Shown piece after piece: positions 15,283-24,038 of a DNA stretch of 36,544 nt (the first letter of the stretch is position 1; every line of letters starts with the position of its first letter). The DNA lies in NCBI GenBank assembly GCA_030640625.1, contig DAOWJB010000226.1, positions 1 through 36,544 of the forward strand, read 5' to 3'. The DNA is from Bacteroides sp. (GTDB lineage Bacteria > Bacteroidota > Bacteroidia > Bacteroidales > SM23-62). The position numbers and the translations under genes were made by a program. Below the pieces are notes generated by a model that saw only the letters and a program-made list of their open reading frames with translations, searched no databases and was not told where the DNA came from.

Positions 15283-17157
15283 ATGAAATCCAGCTTCATC
15301 TACCATTTTTTTGCAATTAGTTTTATTCTCATTTTACTTTCAGATACTGCCCTGGCCCAGGACAACGATCAACCGGCAACCATCATTGTTGATCAATCAG
15401 GGAGTGTACATCCATGGAATCATTTAAAGGTCAATAACGATCCGGATAATTTCCAGTTTGCCATTGTAACGGACCGGACCGGTGTACACAGGCCCGGGGT
15501 TTTCCTGGATGCTGTGCATAAATTGAATTTACTCCAGCCTGAATTTGTGGTCAGCGTCGGCGATCTGATAGAGGGTTACACAAGGGATGAGCAAGAGATA
15601 TACAGACAATGGGATGAATTTCACGGATTCATCAGACAGCTGCAGATGCCCTTCTTTTATGTGCCTGGAAACCGTGATTATATGTATGATGTTATGGCCA
15701 GGATATGGGAGGAAAAGCTTGGTCCTTCCTATTACCATTTCATTTATAAGGACGTATTGTTCCTCTGCCTTAATTCTGAGGAGGCAATCAGGGGATCAAG
15801 TATGGGCGGGATTGAAAAACCGCAGTATGACTATATTAAGAAAGTGCTGGAAGAAAACCAGGAGGTTAAATGGACCCTTCTTTTTATGCACCAGCCTCTC
15901 TGGATAATGGACAATACGAGGTACTGGAAGGATGTTGAGAAACTGCTGAAGGACAGGGAGCATACTGTTTTCGCAGGACATCATCATCATTACGTCAAAT
16001 ACACCAGGAACAACAATAAATATTTCACGCTGGCAACAACCGGCGGGATCAGTCAGTTGCGTGGACCAAACTTTGGAGAATTTGATCATGTTGTATGGGT
16101 GACCATGACCGACGAGGGACCGGTAATTGCCAACTTGCTGCTTGAAGGCATCTGGCATGAGAATGTTGTTACTGAGGAACTCACCGATATGATTGACGCT
16201 GAAAGGATCATGATTGAACCCGTATTCGAGGAAAATTATTTCAGGGAAGGTGATTTCAAGATTAAAATCACCAATGATGCCAATTATCCGATGTGGACTA
16301 TATTTCGTTTCGGTACAAGCAAACATCTGAATCCACAGATAGTTGAATTTCAGAAATCCATACCACCCAATTCTGTTGAACAGATTGATATTACCCTAAA
16401 CTCTTTTAAAAATGTTCGCCTGAAAGATATCGATCCAATTCCATTATATGCCTGGTTTGTATATAGTTATGAAGATGGCCGTGAAATAAAACTGAATGAA
16501 AGCTATAAGCTGGCACCCATTAAAAAGGAATTTTTCGGACAATCGGAAAGTGAGGTTATCCTGGATGGTAAGCTTGATGAATGGACCGGATTACCATATC
16601 GTGGAAATATTAAATCTACCCTTACAGATAATGTTGATGAGTATACGGGTGACTATGATGCACATTATGAATTCAATGTGATGTATGATGAGGATTATCT
16701 CTACCTGGGAATGGCCGTCTGGGATGATGAACTGAAAAATAAAAAGAATGGATCATTTTGGGATCAGGATGCGGTTTTGATAAATTTGGATGCAAGACCG
16801 GCTCGTATCAGTGCCAATGGAAGAGGGAACAATCGCTTCAAGGATTTTATTTACCTGAATATTATACCTTCCACCTCCAGGAAAAACCCTCCACGGATCT
16901 ATCAGGAAGAAAGACTGCCCGAAGGGATCAGGGTAGTTACTAAAAAATCAGTGCAGGGATTTGACATGGAACTTGCCATACCCATAGCGTACATCCAATC
17001 TAATGGAGGGGAAAACTGGGAAACCATTCGTCTGAATGTCTGCTACTTCGACCATGACGAAAACTCATCCAGAACCGGTATCTGGTGGTATCCGGAATGG
17101 ACTTCAAAGACCAATTTCATTGGCTCTGGCATATTATTCAAAACCCTGGCCGATTAG
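15283..17157 (+). CDS. Secreted metallophosphoesterase with C-terminal CBM9/DOMON-like domain
   Basis: The 624-residue protein has a signal peptide ending ALAQ (about residue 26). Residues 55-280 are a calcineurin-like phosphoesterase: FAIVTDRTG (60-67), GDLIEG (93-98), GNRD (129-132), MHQPLW with His203, and AGHHHHY (231-237). Two positions differ from the canonical metal-site set DxH...GDxxx...GNHD: motif I reads D-R-T, and the GNHD histidine is Arg131. Residues about 425-624, VILDGKLDEWTGLP to GIWWYPEWTSKTNF, look like the carbohydrate-binding family 9 type domain found on many exported enzymes. The protein probably works in the periplasm or outside the cell on a phosphoester. The Arg substitution may reduce or change activity. 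A promoter with normal spacing was not found upstream. Confidence 0.82.
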   Translation: MKSSFIYHFFAISFILILLSDTALAQDNDQPATIIVDQSGSVHPWNHLKVNNDPDNFQFAIVTDRTGVHRPGVFLDAVHKLNLLQPEFVVSVGDLIEGYTRDEQEIYRQWDEFHGFIRQLQMPFFYVPGNRDYMYDVMARIWEEKLGPSYYHFIYKDVLFLCLNSEEAIRGSSMGGIEKPQYDYIKKVLEENQEVKWTLLFMHQPLWIMDNTRYWKDVEKLLKDREHTVFAGHHHHYVKYTRNNNKYFTLATTGGISQLRGPNFGEFDHVVWVTMTDEGPVIANLLLEGIWHENVVTEELTDMIDAERIMIEPVFEENYFREGDFKIKITNDANYPMWTIFRFGTSKHLNPQIVEFQKSIPPNSVEQIDITLNSFKNVRLKDIDPIPLYAWFVYSYEDGREIKLNESYKLAPIKKEFFGQSESEVILDGKLDEWTGLPYRGNIKSTLTDNVDEYTGDYDAHYEFNVMYDEDYLYLGMAVWDDELKNKKNGSFWDQDAVLINLDARPARISANGRGNNRFKDFIYLNIIPSTSRKNPPRIYQEERLPEGIRVVTKKSVQGFDMELAIPIAYIQSNGGENWETIRLNVCYFDHDENSSRTGIWWYPEWTSKTNFIGSGILFKTLAD

Positions 17158-17166
17158 TTTCGTAAA

Positions 17167-17198
17167 ATTGCAGACACTCATAATTATTGTTAATTTTG
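17167..17198 (+). promoter_or_regulatory. Candidate Bacteroidota-type promoter for the hydroxyacid dehydrogenase operon
   Basis: ATTG (17167-17170), 20 bases, then TAATTTTG (17191-17198), a full match to the -7 TAnnTTTG and 3 of 4 at -33. Transcription would start near 17205, about 33 bases before the ATG at 17238. Confidence 0.5.
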
Positions 17199-17237
17199 AG
17201 TAAGTTTAAATAATCTAAATAAAATTAATCCTCAGTA

Positions 17238-18185
17238 ATGCAAATCGTGTTCCTGGATAAGAAAACAGTAGGGGAGGTGGCAAATTTTAATTTGCTGCAC
17301 AAGCTGGGAAAGGTTGATGTTTATGAACAAACCGGGAAAGATGAGGTTGTCAGCCGGGCTGCCGGGAAAGAGGTGATTATAACCAATAAGGTGGTTGTGG
17401 ACAGGGAAATGATAGATGCCTTGCCGGATTTAAAGCTCATTTGTGTTGCTGCCACCGGTACCAACAATATTGATCTGGAATACGCACGAGAAAAAGGGAT
17501 CACTGTCAAAAACGTCCTTTCATATTCAACGGAAAGCGTGGCTCAGTCGACTTTTGCCATGTTGTTTCACCTGCTTAACCGGCTTTCATATTATGAGGCC
17601 TATGTCAAATCAGGTGCCTATGCCAAGGGAGATATTTTCACTCATCACGGACCGGCCTTCTGGGAACTGAATGGGAAAAGAATGGGTATTATCGGACTTG
17701 GAAATATTGGCAGACGGGTGGCAAGGATTGCAGAAGGGTTTGGAATGGAAGTGGTGTTTTATTCAACTACCGGCAGGAACAATAACATCAATTATAAGAG
17801 ATTTGATCTTGATACCCTCCTGGGCACATCAGATGTCATAAGCATTCATGCACCCTTATCAGATGTAACCCTTGACCTGATCAATTATGAAAAGATGAAA
17901 TTAATGAGACCCTGCGCAATTTTACTGAATACCGGCAGGGGAGGGATCATTAATGAGGCTGATCTTGCCAGGGCATTAAATGATAACATCATTGCTGCGG
18001 CTTGTCTGGATGTTTTGTCATCGGAGCCAATTAATTCAAGCAATCCCCTTTTAAAAGTGATGGTTAAGGAAAAAATCCTGATCACACCCCATATTGCATG
18101 GGCCAGTCTGGAATCCAGAGCCAGGCTGATTGAAGGGATCGCACGCAATATTGAACAATTCAAACGGGACAATGCTGTTCCATAG
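17238..18185 (+). CDS. D-2-hydroxyacid dehydrogenase (glycerate dehydrogenase/HprA-like)
   Basis: The product has 315 residues, the usual length. The central Rossmann motif is MGIIGLGNIGRRVARIAEGF near 145-164, preceded by TESVAQSTFAMLFHLLNR. The catalytic residues of the family can be seen: Arg in LNTGRGG (NTGRGGIINEADLARAL), Glu in SSEPIN, and His in ITPHIAWAS. An acidic residue at the end of the second strand of the fold would mark NAD preference; here the strand VVFYSTTGRN has no acid and an Arg, so NADP is possible. Such enzymes reduce glyoxylate, hydroxypyruvate or other 2-keto acids in the cytosol. A DUF3179 gene follows after 17 bases and is probably co-transcribed. Confidence 0.9.
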   Translation: MQIVFLDKKTVGEVANFNLLHKLGKVDVYEQTGKDEVVSRAAGKEVIITNKVVVDREMIDALPDLKLICVAATGTNNIDLEYAREKGITVKNVLSYSTESVAQSTFAMLFHLLNRLSYYEAYVKSGAYAKGDIFTHHGPAFWELNGKRMGIIGLGNIGRRVARIAEGFGMEVVFYSTTGRNNNINYKRFDLDTLLGTSDVISIHAPLSDVTLDLINYEKMKLMRPCAILLNTGRGGIINEADLARALNDNIIAAACLDVLSSEPINSSNPLLKVMVKEKILITPHIAWASLESRARLIEGIARNIEQFKRDNAVP

Positions 18186-18202
18186 AACTCCGGAAATCTT
18201 GT

Positions 18203-19345
18203 ATGATTAACCTGGTACATTTCACACTGCGACCTGCATTTGTTTTTATGCTGCTTGCCGCAACCGTTTTCAGCGTTTCAGCACAAATCAATAAAAGGAA
18301 GGTTACACAATCATGGGAAACAGATACTTCAAATGTTACTGTATCGCTTGAAGAATTGTGGATCCTGCTGGCACGGGATAAGATCCCCCCAATTGATGAA
18401 CCTGAGTATTTTAATGAAATAGAAGCCACCGGGGTTTTTTTCGAAAATGAACCTGTAGTCAGTGTGGTCGTGGATAGTATTGCAAAAGCCTACCCTTTGA
18501 GCATCCTGACCTATCATGAAATAGTAAATGACCGGTCAGGAGATACTTATTACTGTGTGAGTTACTGTCCCCTCTGCAATTCCTCCGTGGTTTTTAATCG
18601 CAGGCTGGAATATGATGGTGAAGAATACCTGCTTGATTTCGGAACTTCAGGGATGCTGAGGAAGAGTAATCTGGTGATGTGGGACCGGCAGACCGAAACC
18701 TGGTGGCAACAGATTACAGGAACGGGCATGGCAGGAAAACTGGCCGGTGTTAAATTGGAGATGCTGTCCTGCCAGATTATATCAGTAAAGGATTTCTTCA
18801 CCAGCTATCCAGGGGGATTAATGCTGTCTACCAATACAGGCCATACCCGGAAATATGAGAGCAATCCATTTGAGGATTACGATGATCCTGGCAATACAAA
18901 ACCCAGGTTATTCGATGAGGAGCCGGATAAGAGGCTGCCAGCAATGGAAAGAGTGGTTCATATTTTTGGCAACCGTACACCAAAGATTTATCCTTTATCC
19001 CTGTTGCGTGAAAAGCAAGTCATCAACGACAGCCATGAAGGCCTGGATGTAGTCATCTTTTATAAGGATGGCAGCGTTTCAATTCTCGATAATAAACAGA
19101 TCAGTGAGTCAAAAACCATCGGATCAGTAACCGTTTACGATCCGGTCCTGGATGGACAAAAACTTACCTTTAATGCTGTTAAGAATGGTTTTAAGGATAT
19201 GGAGACAGGATCTATATGGAACCTGACAGGACAATGTATAGAAGGAACTAACAGGGGAAAACAGCTTAAACCTGTGGTCTATGGCAATCATTTTGCCTTT
19301 GCCTGGCTTGCCTTCTACCCTGAAACATTTATCTATGGACAGTGA
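18203..19345 (+). CDS. DUF3179 domain-containing exported protein
   Basis: The 380 residues begin with a signal peptide ending SVSAQ (about residue 27). The DUF3179 signature is clear: DKIPPIDEPEYF, then VVSVVVDSIAKAYPLSILTY, YYCVSYCPLCNSSVVFNR (Cys-rich loop, C-x3-C-x2-C), FGTSGMLRKSNLVMWDRQT, TWWQQITGTGMAGKLAG and STNTGHTRKYESNP. The family is widespread in Bacteroidota, archaea and Planctomycetes with no proven activity; the paired cysteines could bind a metal or be redox active. It ends 28 bases before the convergent sugar isomerase gene. The preceding dehydrogenase has no known link to this family, so the pairing may be simple co-transcription. Confidence 0.88.
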   Translation: MINLVHFTLRPAFVFMLLAATVFSVSAQINKRKVTQSWETDTSNVTVSLEELWILLARDKIPPIDEPEYFNEIEATGVFFENEPVVSVVVDSIAKAYPLSILTYHEIVNDRSGDTYYCVSYCPLCNSSVVFNRRLEYDGEEYLLDFGTSGMLRKSNLVMWDRQTETWWQQITGTGMAGKLAGVKLEMLSCQIISVKDFFTSYPGGLMLSTNTGHTRKYESNPFEDYDDPGNTKPRLFDEEPDKRLPAMERVVHIFGNRTPKIYPLSLLREKQVINDSHEGLDVVIFYKDGSVSILDNKQISESKTIGSVTVYDPVLDGQKLTFNAVKNGFKDMETGSIWNLTGQCIEGTNRGKQLKPVVYGNHFAFAWLAFYPETFIYGQ

Positions 19346-19373
19346 AAACCAAACCCGGTCTGTTCCTCGTGGC

Positions 19374-20321
19374 TCATGAAAGTTCAGCGCCCACTCTCTC
19401 CAGCAAGGCCTTGGTAGCCATGATGCCCTCGAACTCTCCAAGTTCACTTCCTTCGTATTCGATACCGATATAACCTCTGAACCCGGCATCTTTTACAATC
19501 TGAAGCATTTTATAGTAATCTGTCCCTGTTTCGTTTCCTTCTTCGTCGAATTCGTGAGATTTTGCACTTACCCCTTTGGCATATGGCATCAACTCTGCAA
19601 CCCCAATATACCTGTCATACTCTTCATCATCAGAGATACGGAAATTACCAAAATCAGGAAGGGTACCGGCCCGGGGATGATCGATCATGTCCATTACCCC
19701 GCTGAGCCATTTGCCGTTTGATGACAGTTGCCCATGGTTTTCAACGATCACATTAATGTCTAATGGATCCGCAAATTCACAGAGGCTCCTGATCCCGTCC
19801 GCTGCCAGTTTCATTTGCTCGTCCCAGGTTCCCTCACTTGCGGCATTCACCCGTATAGAATGACAACCAAGGAAGTTGGCTGCTTCCACCCAGCGATAAT
19901 GATTGCTGACCGATTGTTTGCGGCTGGCATCATCCGGGTCTCCCAGCATGCCTTCATCATCGACCATGATCAGTAAACTTTTAACACCTTCGCTGTCACA
20001 TCTGTTTTTCAGTTCCCCGAGGTAACCCTGAGCATTTACTTTTTCAAAGTAGAAAGTGTTAACGAGTTCAAGAGCATCTATCCCGAATTCATTCCTGGAG
20101 ATTGCAGGAAAATCGAGCGGATCTCCTTCTCCATTAGTATATCCGTCGCTGGTCCAGCGTTTAAAATACCGGTGTAACGACCACTGAGCCAGAGAGATGG
20201 AGAAAAACATCTTGTCTGGGCAGGTACAGCCATTGAGCATACCGGGGAGCACACTATAAGCCGTAATACCGGCAGTGAGTCCTGAGACTTGTTTTATGAA
20301 AGATCTTCTGCTTTTACTCAT
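19374..20321 (-). CDS. Tat-exported sugar phosphate isomerase/epimerase-like TIM-barrel protein
   Basis: The 315-residue protein starts [18 protein letters not shown], a twin-arginine signal (SRRSFIK). LNGC with Cys32 follows, so it may also be lipidated. The rest has the AP-endonuclease-2/xylose-isomerase-like barrel: SLAQWSLHR, then [33 protein letters not shown] (metal Glu), DFGNF (metal Asp), [10 protein letters not shown] (His/Glu) and YIGIEYEG (Glu). The full metal set suggests an active enzyme. Proteins of this kind epimerise or isomerise sugars and keto-sugars, or act as dehydratases. It lies downstream of a DUF1080 gene on the same strand, across an 89-base gap containing a hairpin, and shares the Tat-export theme with the Gfo/Idh/MocA protein farther on. 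Confidence 0.85.
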   Translation of the reverse strand: MSKSRRSFIKQVSGLTAGITAYSVLPGMLNGCTCPDKMFFSISLAQWSLHRYFKRWTSDGYTNGEGDPLDFPAISRNEFGIDALELVNTFYFEKVNAQGYLGELKNRCDSEGVKSLLIMVDDEGMLGDPDDASRKQSVSNHYRWVEAANFLGCHSIRVNAASEGTWDEQMKLAADGIRSLCEFADPLDINVIVENHGQLSSNGKWLSGVMDMIDHPRAGTLPDFGNFRISDDEEYDRYIGVAELMPYAKGVSAKSHEFDEEGNETGTDYYKMLQIVKDAGFRGYIGIEYEGSELGEFEGIMATKALLERVGAELS

Positions 20322-20346
20322 AATTTATGGTTTTAAATAGGGGAAA

Positions 20347-20377
20347 GAGGTTGCCGGTTTGAACAACTGGCAACTTC
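20347..20377 (-). terminator. Strong intergenic hairpin between the DUF1080 and isomerase genes
   Basis: GAGGTTGCCGGTT (20347-20359) pairs with AACTGGCAACTTC (20365-20377) over 13 base pairs, two of them G-U, around a 5-base loop. The minus-strand transcript would have TTTCCCC after it, a poor T-tail, so it may be a partial terminator, an RNA-stability element, or an attenuator that lowers expression of the downstream isomerase. It is the clearest stem-loop in the window. Confidence 0.5.
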
Positions 20378-20410
20378 TTTCTGACAGTTCATCCTTTCAA
20401 TACCAGGTGA

Positions 20411-21199
20411 TTAAAGTTCTTTGAGTTTGATATTTCGGAACCAGGCAGCGTGCCCATGGTCCTGTAAACATATATATCCTGTTTTGGCAACATTGGCAAA
20501 GTCAGGGTTGAATTCAGGGAACTTGCTATTTGCGATCTTTTCGTTCCATTCATCTGTCCACAGGTGGTATTCCAGCACAACCTCTCCACTCATGAAGTGG
20601 GCCACGGTGCCTTCATACACCATGATTTCAATCGAATTCCACTCCATTGCGCCTTTGGCATTTTGTGGATTGGCCGGGATCAGGTCATATAATGTTCCGG
20701 CCAGGCGGTTACCATCCTTCCCGAGTTTAGTATCAATATGATCTGAAAAATTATCAAGGATCTGAAACTCGGGGGCGGTGTACCAGATCTTTCTTCCATC
20801 CAGTTCCTGTCCCAGGTAGAAGATACCTGAATTTCCTCCTTCCTCAATCATCCAATCGAGCTTCAGATGGAAATTGGTAAATTTCTTGTCATAGAGAACA
20901 TCACCTCCGAGGCCTGCTTCACCCAAACCTGAATGAAGGCATTTCAGGGAACCATCTTCAATTGCCCATCCTGTATCCGGAAAGGCATCCAGTCCATAGC
21001 CTCTCCAGCCATCTAATGATTCCCCGTCAAAGAGCAACACCCATCCGTCGTCAATCTCGGTCTGGGTAAGTTGATTCGGTCCGACTGACTCTTCAGCTGC
21101 TTTGGAATCGACGGCGGTCTTGGATTTGCAATTAATAAGGATCATGCTGCCGATTACTATCCCGGCCAGCAACACAAAAATTAATCTGAACATTTTCAT
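20411..21199 (-). CDS. DUF1080 / 3-keto-disaccharide hydrolase family protein (first copy), probable lipoprotein
   Basis: The 262 residues start with a hydrophobic signal and LINC with Cys24, a loose lipobox. The DUF1080 (PF06439) domain runs from about residue 50 to the end: DDGWVLLFDGESLDGWRG, DTGWAIEDGSLKC, a loop GNSGIFYLGQE (GNSG is the hallmark), TAPEFQILDN, AMEWNSIEIMVYEGTVAHFM and ICLQDHGHAAWFRNIKLKEL. Pfam now names the family for hydrolases that split 3-keto-disaccharides in the periplasm; the fold is a concanavalin-like jelly roll. The residue set around QDHGH is typical. A second copy is at 23301-24032. Probably co-transcribed with the isomerase downstream, from a good promoter at 21256-21287. 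Confidence 0.9.
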   Translation of the reverse strand: MKMFRLIFVLLAGIVIGSMILINCKSKTAVDSKAAEESVGPNQLTQTEIDDGWVLLFDGESLDGWRGYGLDAFPDTGWAIEDGSLKCLHSGLGEAGLGGDVLYDKKFTNFHLKLDWMIEEGGNSGIFYLGQELDGRKIWYTAPEFQILDNFSDHIDTKLGKDGNRLAGTLYDLIPANPQNAKGAMEWNSIEIMVYEGTVAHFMSGEVVLEYHLWTDEWNEKIANSKFPEFNPDFANVAKTGYICLQDHGHAAWFRNIKLKEL

Positions 21200-21255
21200 G
21201 GGTGACTAATATTTTTAGGTTTTATAATAAGGTCAAGTGAATTTGTATCGGTCCC

Positions 21256-21287
21256 CAAATTTAATGATCCTAATTTCATTTTACAAA
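21256..21287 (-). promoter_or_regulatory. Bacteroidota consensus promoter for the DUF1080-isomerase operon
   Basis: On the minus strand TTTG (21287-21284), 20 bases, then TAAATTTG (21263-21256): a perfect match to the -33 TTTG and -7 TAnnTTTG boxes. Transcription would start near 21249 and leave a leader of about 50 bases before the ATG at 21199. It is the best promoter match in the window. Confidence 0.65.
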
Positions 21288-21334
21288 TAGAATTGATATG
21301 GATAATAAAGCAGCTGCATTGAATTCTGAAATAT

Positions 21335-21344
21335 TTTGATCAAA
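21335..21344. promoter_or_regulatory. Short perfect palindrome TTTGATCAAA upstream of the methyltransferase
   Basis: A 10-base palindrome 31 bases before the start at 21376, between divergent genes. It could bind a small regulator. Alone it is weak evidence, as such short palindromes are common by chance in AT-rich spacers. Confidence 0.25.
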
Positions 21345-21375
21345 TTTAGGAAGTAAACCTAAATCATCAGGTCAT

Positions 21376-22086
21376 ATGATATTTGGAGAATTGCTGCAAG
21401 GCATCAATGGTGGAAAAGTACTTGATGTGGGATGTGGATCCGGACAGTTTATGGAGATACTAACACAATCACTCAAGTCATTTGAATCAGTCACGGGCAT
21501 TGATGTAGATGAGACCATCCTCAGGGAAGCCAGGATGAATCTTACAGGGGATGCATTCCGGTTCATAACAGCCAGCTCCCAATCACTTCCCTTTGAAGAA
21601 GGTTCATTTGATTTTGTCTCCATATCCAAGACCCTCCATCATGTGGAAAATGACCGTCAAACGCTTGCTGAGATGATGAGGGTATTGAAACCAGGAGGTT
21701 TTGTATTGATCAATGAGATGATTCGTGATGGTCTTTCAGAGTCTCAGCAATCACATATGCATTATCATCATCTCCGGGCAGAAATTGACAATCTGATCGG
21801 TATAAGCCATGGAACAACCTATTACCGGAGCAACCTTCTTGAATTGATACATTCTGTTGGACTGAAGGATCTTTCGCTGACTGAACACCAGCCCCAGGAA
21901 CCAGCACCCAAAAATCCGTCCAATATTGCTGAATACATTGAAAAAATGACCGGCTGGCTGGAAGAAATAGCTGATCATCCATTATATGAGGACTATGAGA
22001 AAAGGATGGCAGTCCTGCAGGAACATTTTCAAAAATATGGAATCTCATGGCCCACCCAGATAATTGCGCTGGGCAAAAAAACATAA
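21376..22086 (+). CDS. SAM-dependent class I methyltransferase (Methyltransf_11 type)
   Basis: The protein has 236 residues. Motif I is VLDVGCGSGQFME (about 16-28), the SAM-contacting acid is the Asp in VTGIDVDE (about 41-48), motif II-like is ASSQSLPFEEGSFDFVSISK (about 66-85), and motif III is MMRVLKPGGFVLINEM (about 104-119). This is the UbiE/Methyltransf_11 pattern, acting on a small molecule; the substrate is not visible. The C-terminal half has charged helices (EYIEKMTGWLEEIADH). It is the first plus-strand gene after the divergent DUF1080 operon, and a decayed PHP gene follows. The first Met used here is the ATG at 21376; the ORF has no earlier sensible start. Confidence 0.85.
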   Translation: MIFGELLQGINGGKVLDVGCGSGQFMEILTQSLKSFESVTGIDVDETILREARMNLTGDAFRFITASSQSLPFEEGSFDFVSISKTLHHVENDRQTLAEMMRVLKPGGFVLINEMIRDGLSESQQSHMHYHHLRAEIDNLIGISHGTTYYRSNLLELIHSVGLKDLSLTEHQPQEPAPKNPSNIAEYIEKMTGWLEEIADHPLYEDYEKRMAVLQEHFQKYGISWPTQIIALGKKT

Positions 22087-22108
22087 ACAATCATCAAATC
22101 CTTAAACC

Positions 22109-22689
22109 ATATCTAAATTCAAATTCCTGTTTGTTGCATTGCTGACCGTCCAGCTGAATATTAATGCTCAATCCAATACCCGGCGGGTCATCAACATACC
22201 TGATATACCCGGCTATCTGACCTTGAAGTGTGATTTTCATATGCATACTGTATTCTCGGATGGCAATGTCTGGCCTTCTGTCCGTGTCGCCGAGGCCTGG
22301 CAGGAAGGGCTGGATGTGATCGCCATTTCGGATCATATTGAATACCATCCTTGGTAACTCAGATGTTCACAATCCAACTGGACTTGATTATCCACAGGGC
22401 GGTGATGATCTTTACGGGCAGCCAGTCCAGCTACGTCCAGATCCAGAATAATTCTGATCTCGTATTCCATCTGGCAATGGAAGAGGGGGTCAATGGGTTT
22501 GGTTATGCACCAGAGTTAACCTTGCACCCTGGTAGAATCGCAATAATGCCGCTCATGAATCTGGTTGAAGGGAAGGAAGGCAAAGCTGAGGTAAGCATAC
22601 CCTACACGGTCACAAACATTTTTACCGGTCCGGATACACATCTGTCCGTCTCCCTGGATATTCAGGTATTGTTTATTTCCGAAGAATGA
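22109..22689 (+). pseudogene. Decayed PHP-domain phosphoesterase gene (Sb-PDE-like), start lost, internally deleted, frameshifted
   Basis: From 22109 one frame reads an export signal (KFKFLFVALLTVQLNINAQ) and then the PHP opening DFHMHTVFSDG and VIAISDHIEYHPW to a stop at 22355. The triplet where the Met should be is ATA (22109-22111), so the start looks lost; only TTG/CTG codons remain. A normal protein of this kind has about 370-400 residues; here the frame stops after about 80. A third frame then shows GNSDVHNPTGLDYPQGG (22353 on), which matches the later metal-binding GTSDIH segment of the family, so some 150-200 residues are missing between. The last part (about 22415-22686; QNNSDLVFHLA, TVTNIFTG) lies in yet another frame and matches the C-terminal domain. 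At least three separate lesions, so sequencing error is not enough to explain it. Confidence 0.75.
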
Positions 22690-22750
22690 CCGGGCTGCTC
22701 TATCCGTGATCGCTTCATTTTTTGTAATTTAACAGGATAAAATCAAAATC

Positions 22751-23263
22751 ATGAAAGCTGTAAGTATCATCTCTATTATTTATGGTGCCCTGGGTCTTAT
22801 GTGGGCCACCGTAGTCACTGTGCTGATCCGTGTACAGGAAGCGCTCTTTCAACATTATCCCTGGCCACCTGAGGTATCTGAATTCATAGATATGCCTGCC
22901 ATGCTGGACAGTGTATACGGGGTGATCGGGAATCTCTTCCCCTTTGTTTTCTTAATCGCTTTACTATACATCATATCCGGGATCCTGCACCTTTCCGGTA
23001 AGCCATCTTTTAAAAGCATCGCCTATGCTGCGGCCATCCTGAACATTGTATGGTATGTGGTTTATATGGTTTTGGTGCAGGTGGAGATTGTTCCCGTTTT
23101 GAACACCATGGAATTGTTCCCGAAGAATCTGCTAAGCATACTGGTGATCCTTGGCATGATCCTCAATGCAGTTTTTTACTGCGGCTATCCCACCTTCCTG
23201 ATCATATTCATCAAAAAAGGAGGAAAGGAGTGGGATACGCTCGATACTGGCTATAAGTCTTGA
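22751..23263 (+). CDS. Small four-helix integral membrane protein, unknown function
   Basis: The 170-residue product has four hydrophobic segments at about 5-27, 60-80, 88-112 and 124-150. The loop after the first helix, QHYPWPPEVSEFIDMP, is rich in aromatics and prolines; the C-terminus KKGGKEWDTLDTGYKS is polar and charged. No family motif was recognised. It begins 61 bases after the decayed PHP gene and ends 37 bases before the second DUF1080 gene on the same strand, so co-transcription is possible, but no shared function is evident. The ACAGGATAAAA before the start may serve as a weak ribosome site. Confidence 0.65.
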   Translation: MKAVSIISIIYGALGLMWATVVTVLIRVQEALFQHYPWPPEVSEFIDMPAMLDSVYGVIGNLFPFVFLIALLYIISGILHLSGKPSFKSIAYAAAILNIVWYVVYMVLVQVEIVPVLNTMELFPKNLLSILVILGMILNAVFYCGYPTFLIIFIKKGGKEWDTLDTGYKS

Positions 23264-23300
23264 TACTATATATTTTACATCATTTTTAAATACTGTAATT

Positions 23301-24032
23301 ATGAAAAAAATCTTAATGATCGTTCCTGCGATCTTATTCTGCCTGGGAATTATGGCTCAGGAATGGCATGCCGATCTCACAGACAAATGGGAACCTGTTC
23401 CACCAATTGTTACACCTGGCAACGGTACAACTCCTCCATCTGATGCCATTGTACTTTTTGATGGGACGGATATGGATCAATGGGAAAAGCCAAATGGGGA
23501 ACCTGTGGGATGGAAACTGGAAGATGGTGCCATGACAGTCGTTAAAGAAACAGGGGCTATACAAAGCAAACAATCATTCGGTGACATGCAGCTGCATCTT
23601 GAATGGAGAGCTCCGGCAGAAGTTGTTGGCGAGAGCCAGGACCGTGGCAACAGCGGGGTATATATTCAGAATCGGTATGAGATACAGATCCTGGATTGTT
23701 ACGAAAATCCAACCTATGTAAATGGGCAGACAGGTTCCGTGTACAAGCAGCATATTCCGCTGGTAAATGCCTGCAGGCCCCCCGGGAAATGGCAAATGTA
23801 TGATATCATTTATGTTGCTCCGCGCTTTAAAGAAGATGGATCGCTGTTTTCTCCGGGTACTGTTACGGTATTACATAATGGGGTACTGGTACAGAATCAT
23901 GTGACCATACAGGGCACGACCGAGAACGTGGGATTGCCATTATATAAGGCCCATCCGCTGAAACAACCCATCTTGTTGCAGGATCACTCAAATCCCGTGA
24001 GTTTCAGGAATATATGGGTACGTGAGCTTTGA
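23301..24032 (+). CDS. DUF1080 / 3-keto-disaccharide hydrolase family protein (second copy), exported
   Basis: The 243 residues start with a Sec signal ending GIMAQ (no lipobox). The domain runs from VLFDGTDMDQWEKPNGEP through VGWKLEDGAMTVVKETGAI, RGNSGVYIQNRYEIQILD (GNSG hallmark), NACRPPGKWQMYDIIYVAP to QDHSNPVSFRNIWVREL. This form, with PPGKWQ and QDHSNPV, is the common short subgroup; the other copy at 20411 is of the longer GHAAWF type, so they are not recent duplicates. The predicted role is periplasmic cleavage of an oxidised (3-keto) glycoside. It ends 6 bases from the convergent serine hydrolase gene. Confidence 0.9.
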   Translation: MKKILMIVPAILFCLGIMAQEWHADLTDKWEPVPPIVTPGNGTTPPSDAIVLFDGTDMDQWEKPNGEPVGWKLEDGAMTVVKETGAIQSKQSFGDMQLHLEWRAPAEVVGESQDRGNSGVYIQNRYEIQILDCYENPTYVNGQTGSVYKQHIPLVNACRPPGKWQMYDIIYVAPRFKEDGSLFSPGTVTVLHNGVLVQNHVTIQGTTENVGLPLYKAHPLKQPILLQDHSNPVSFRNIWVREL

Positions 24033-24038
24033 TTCTGT

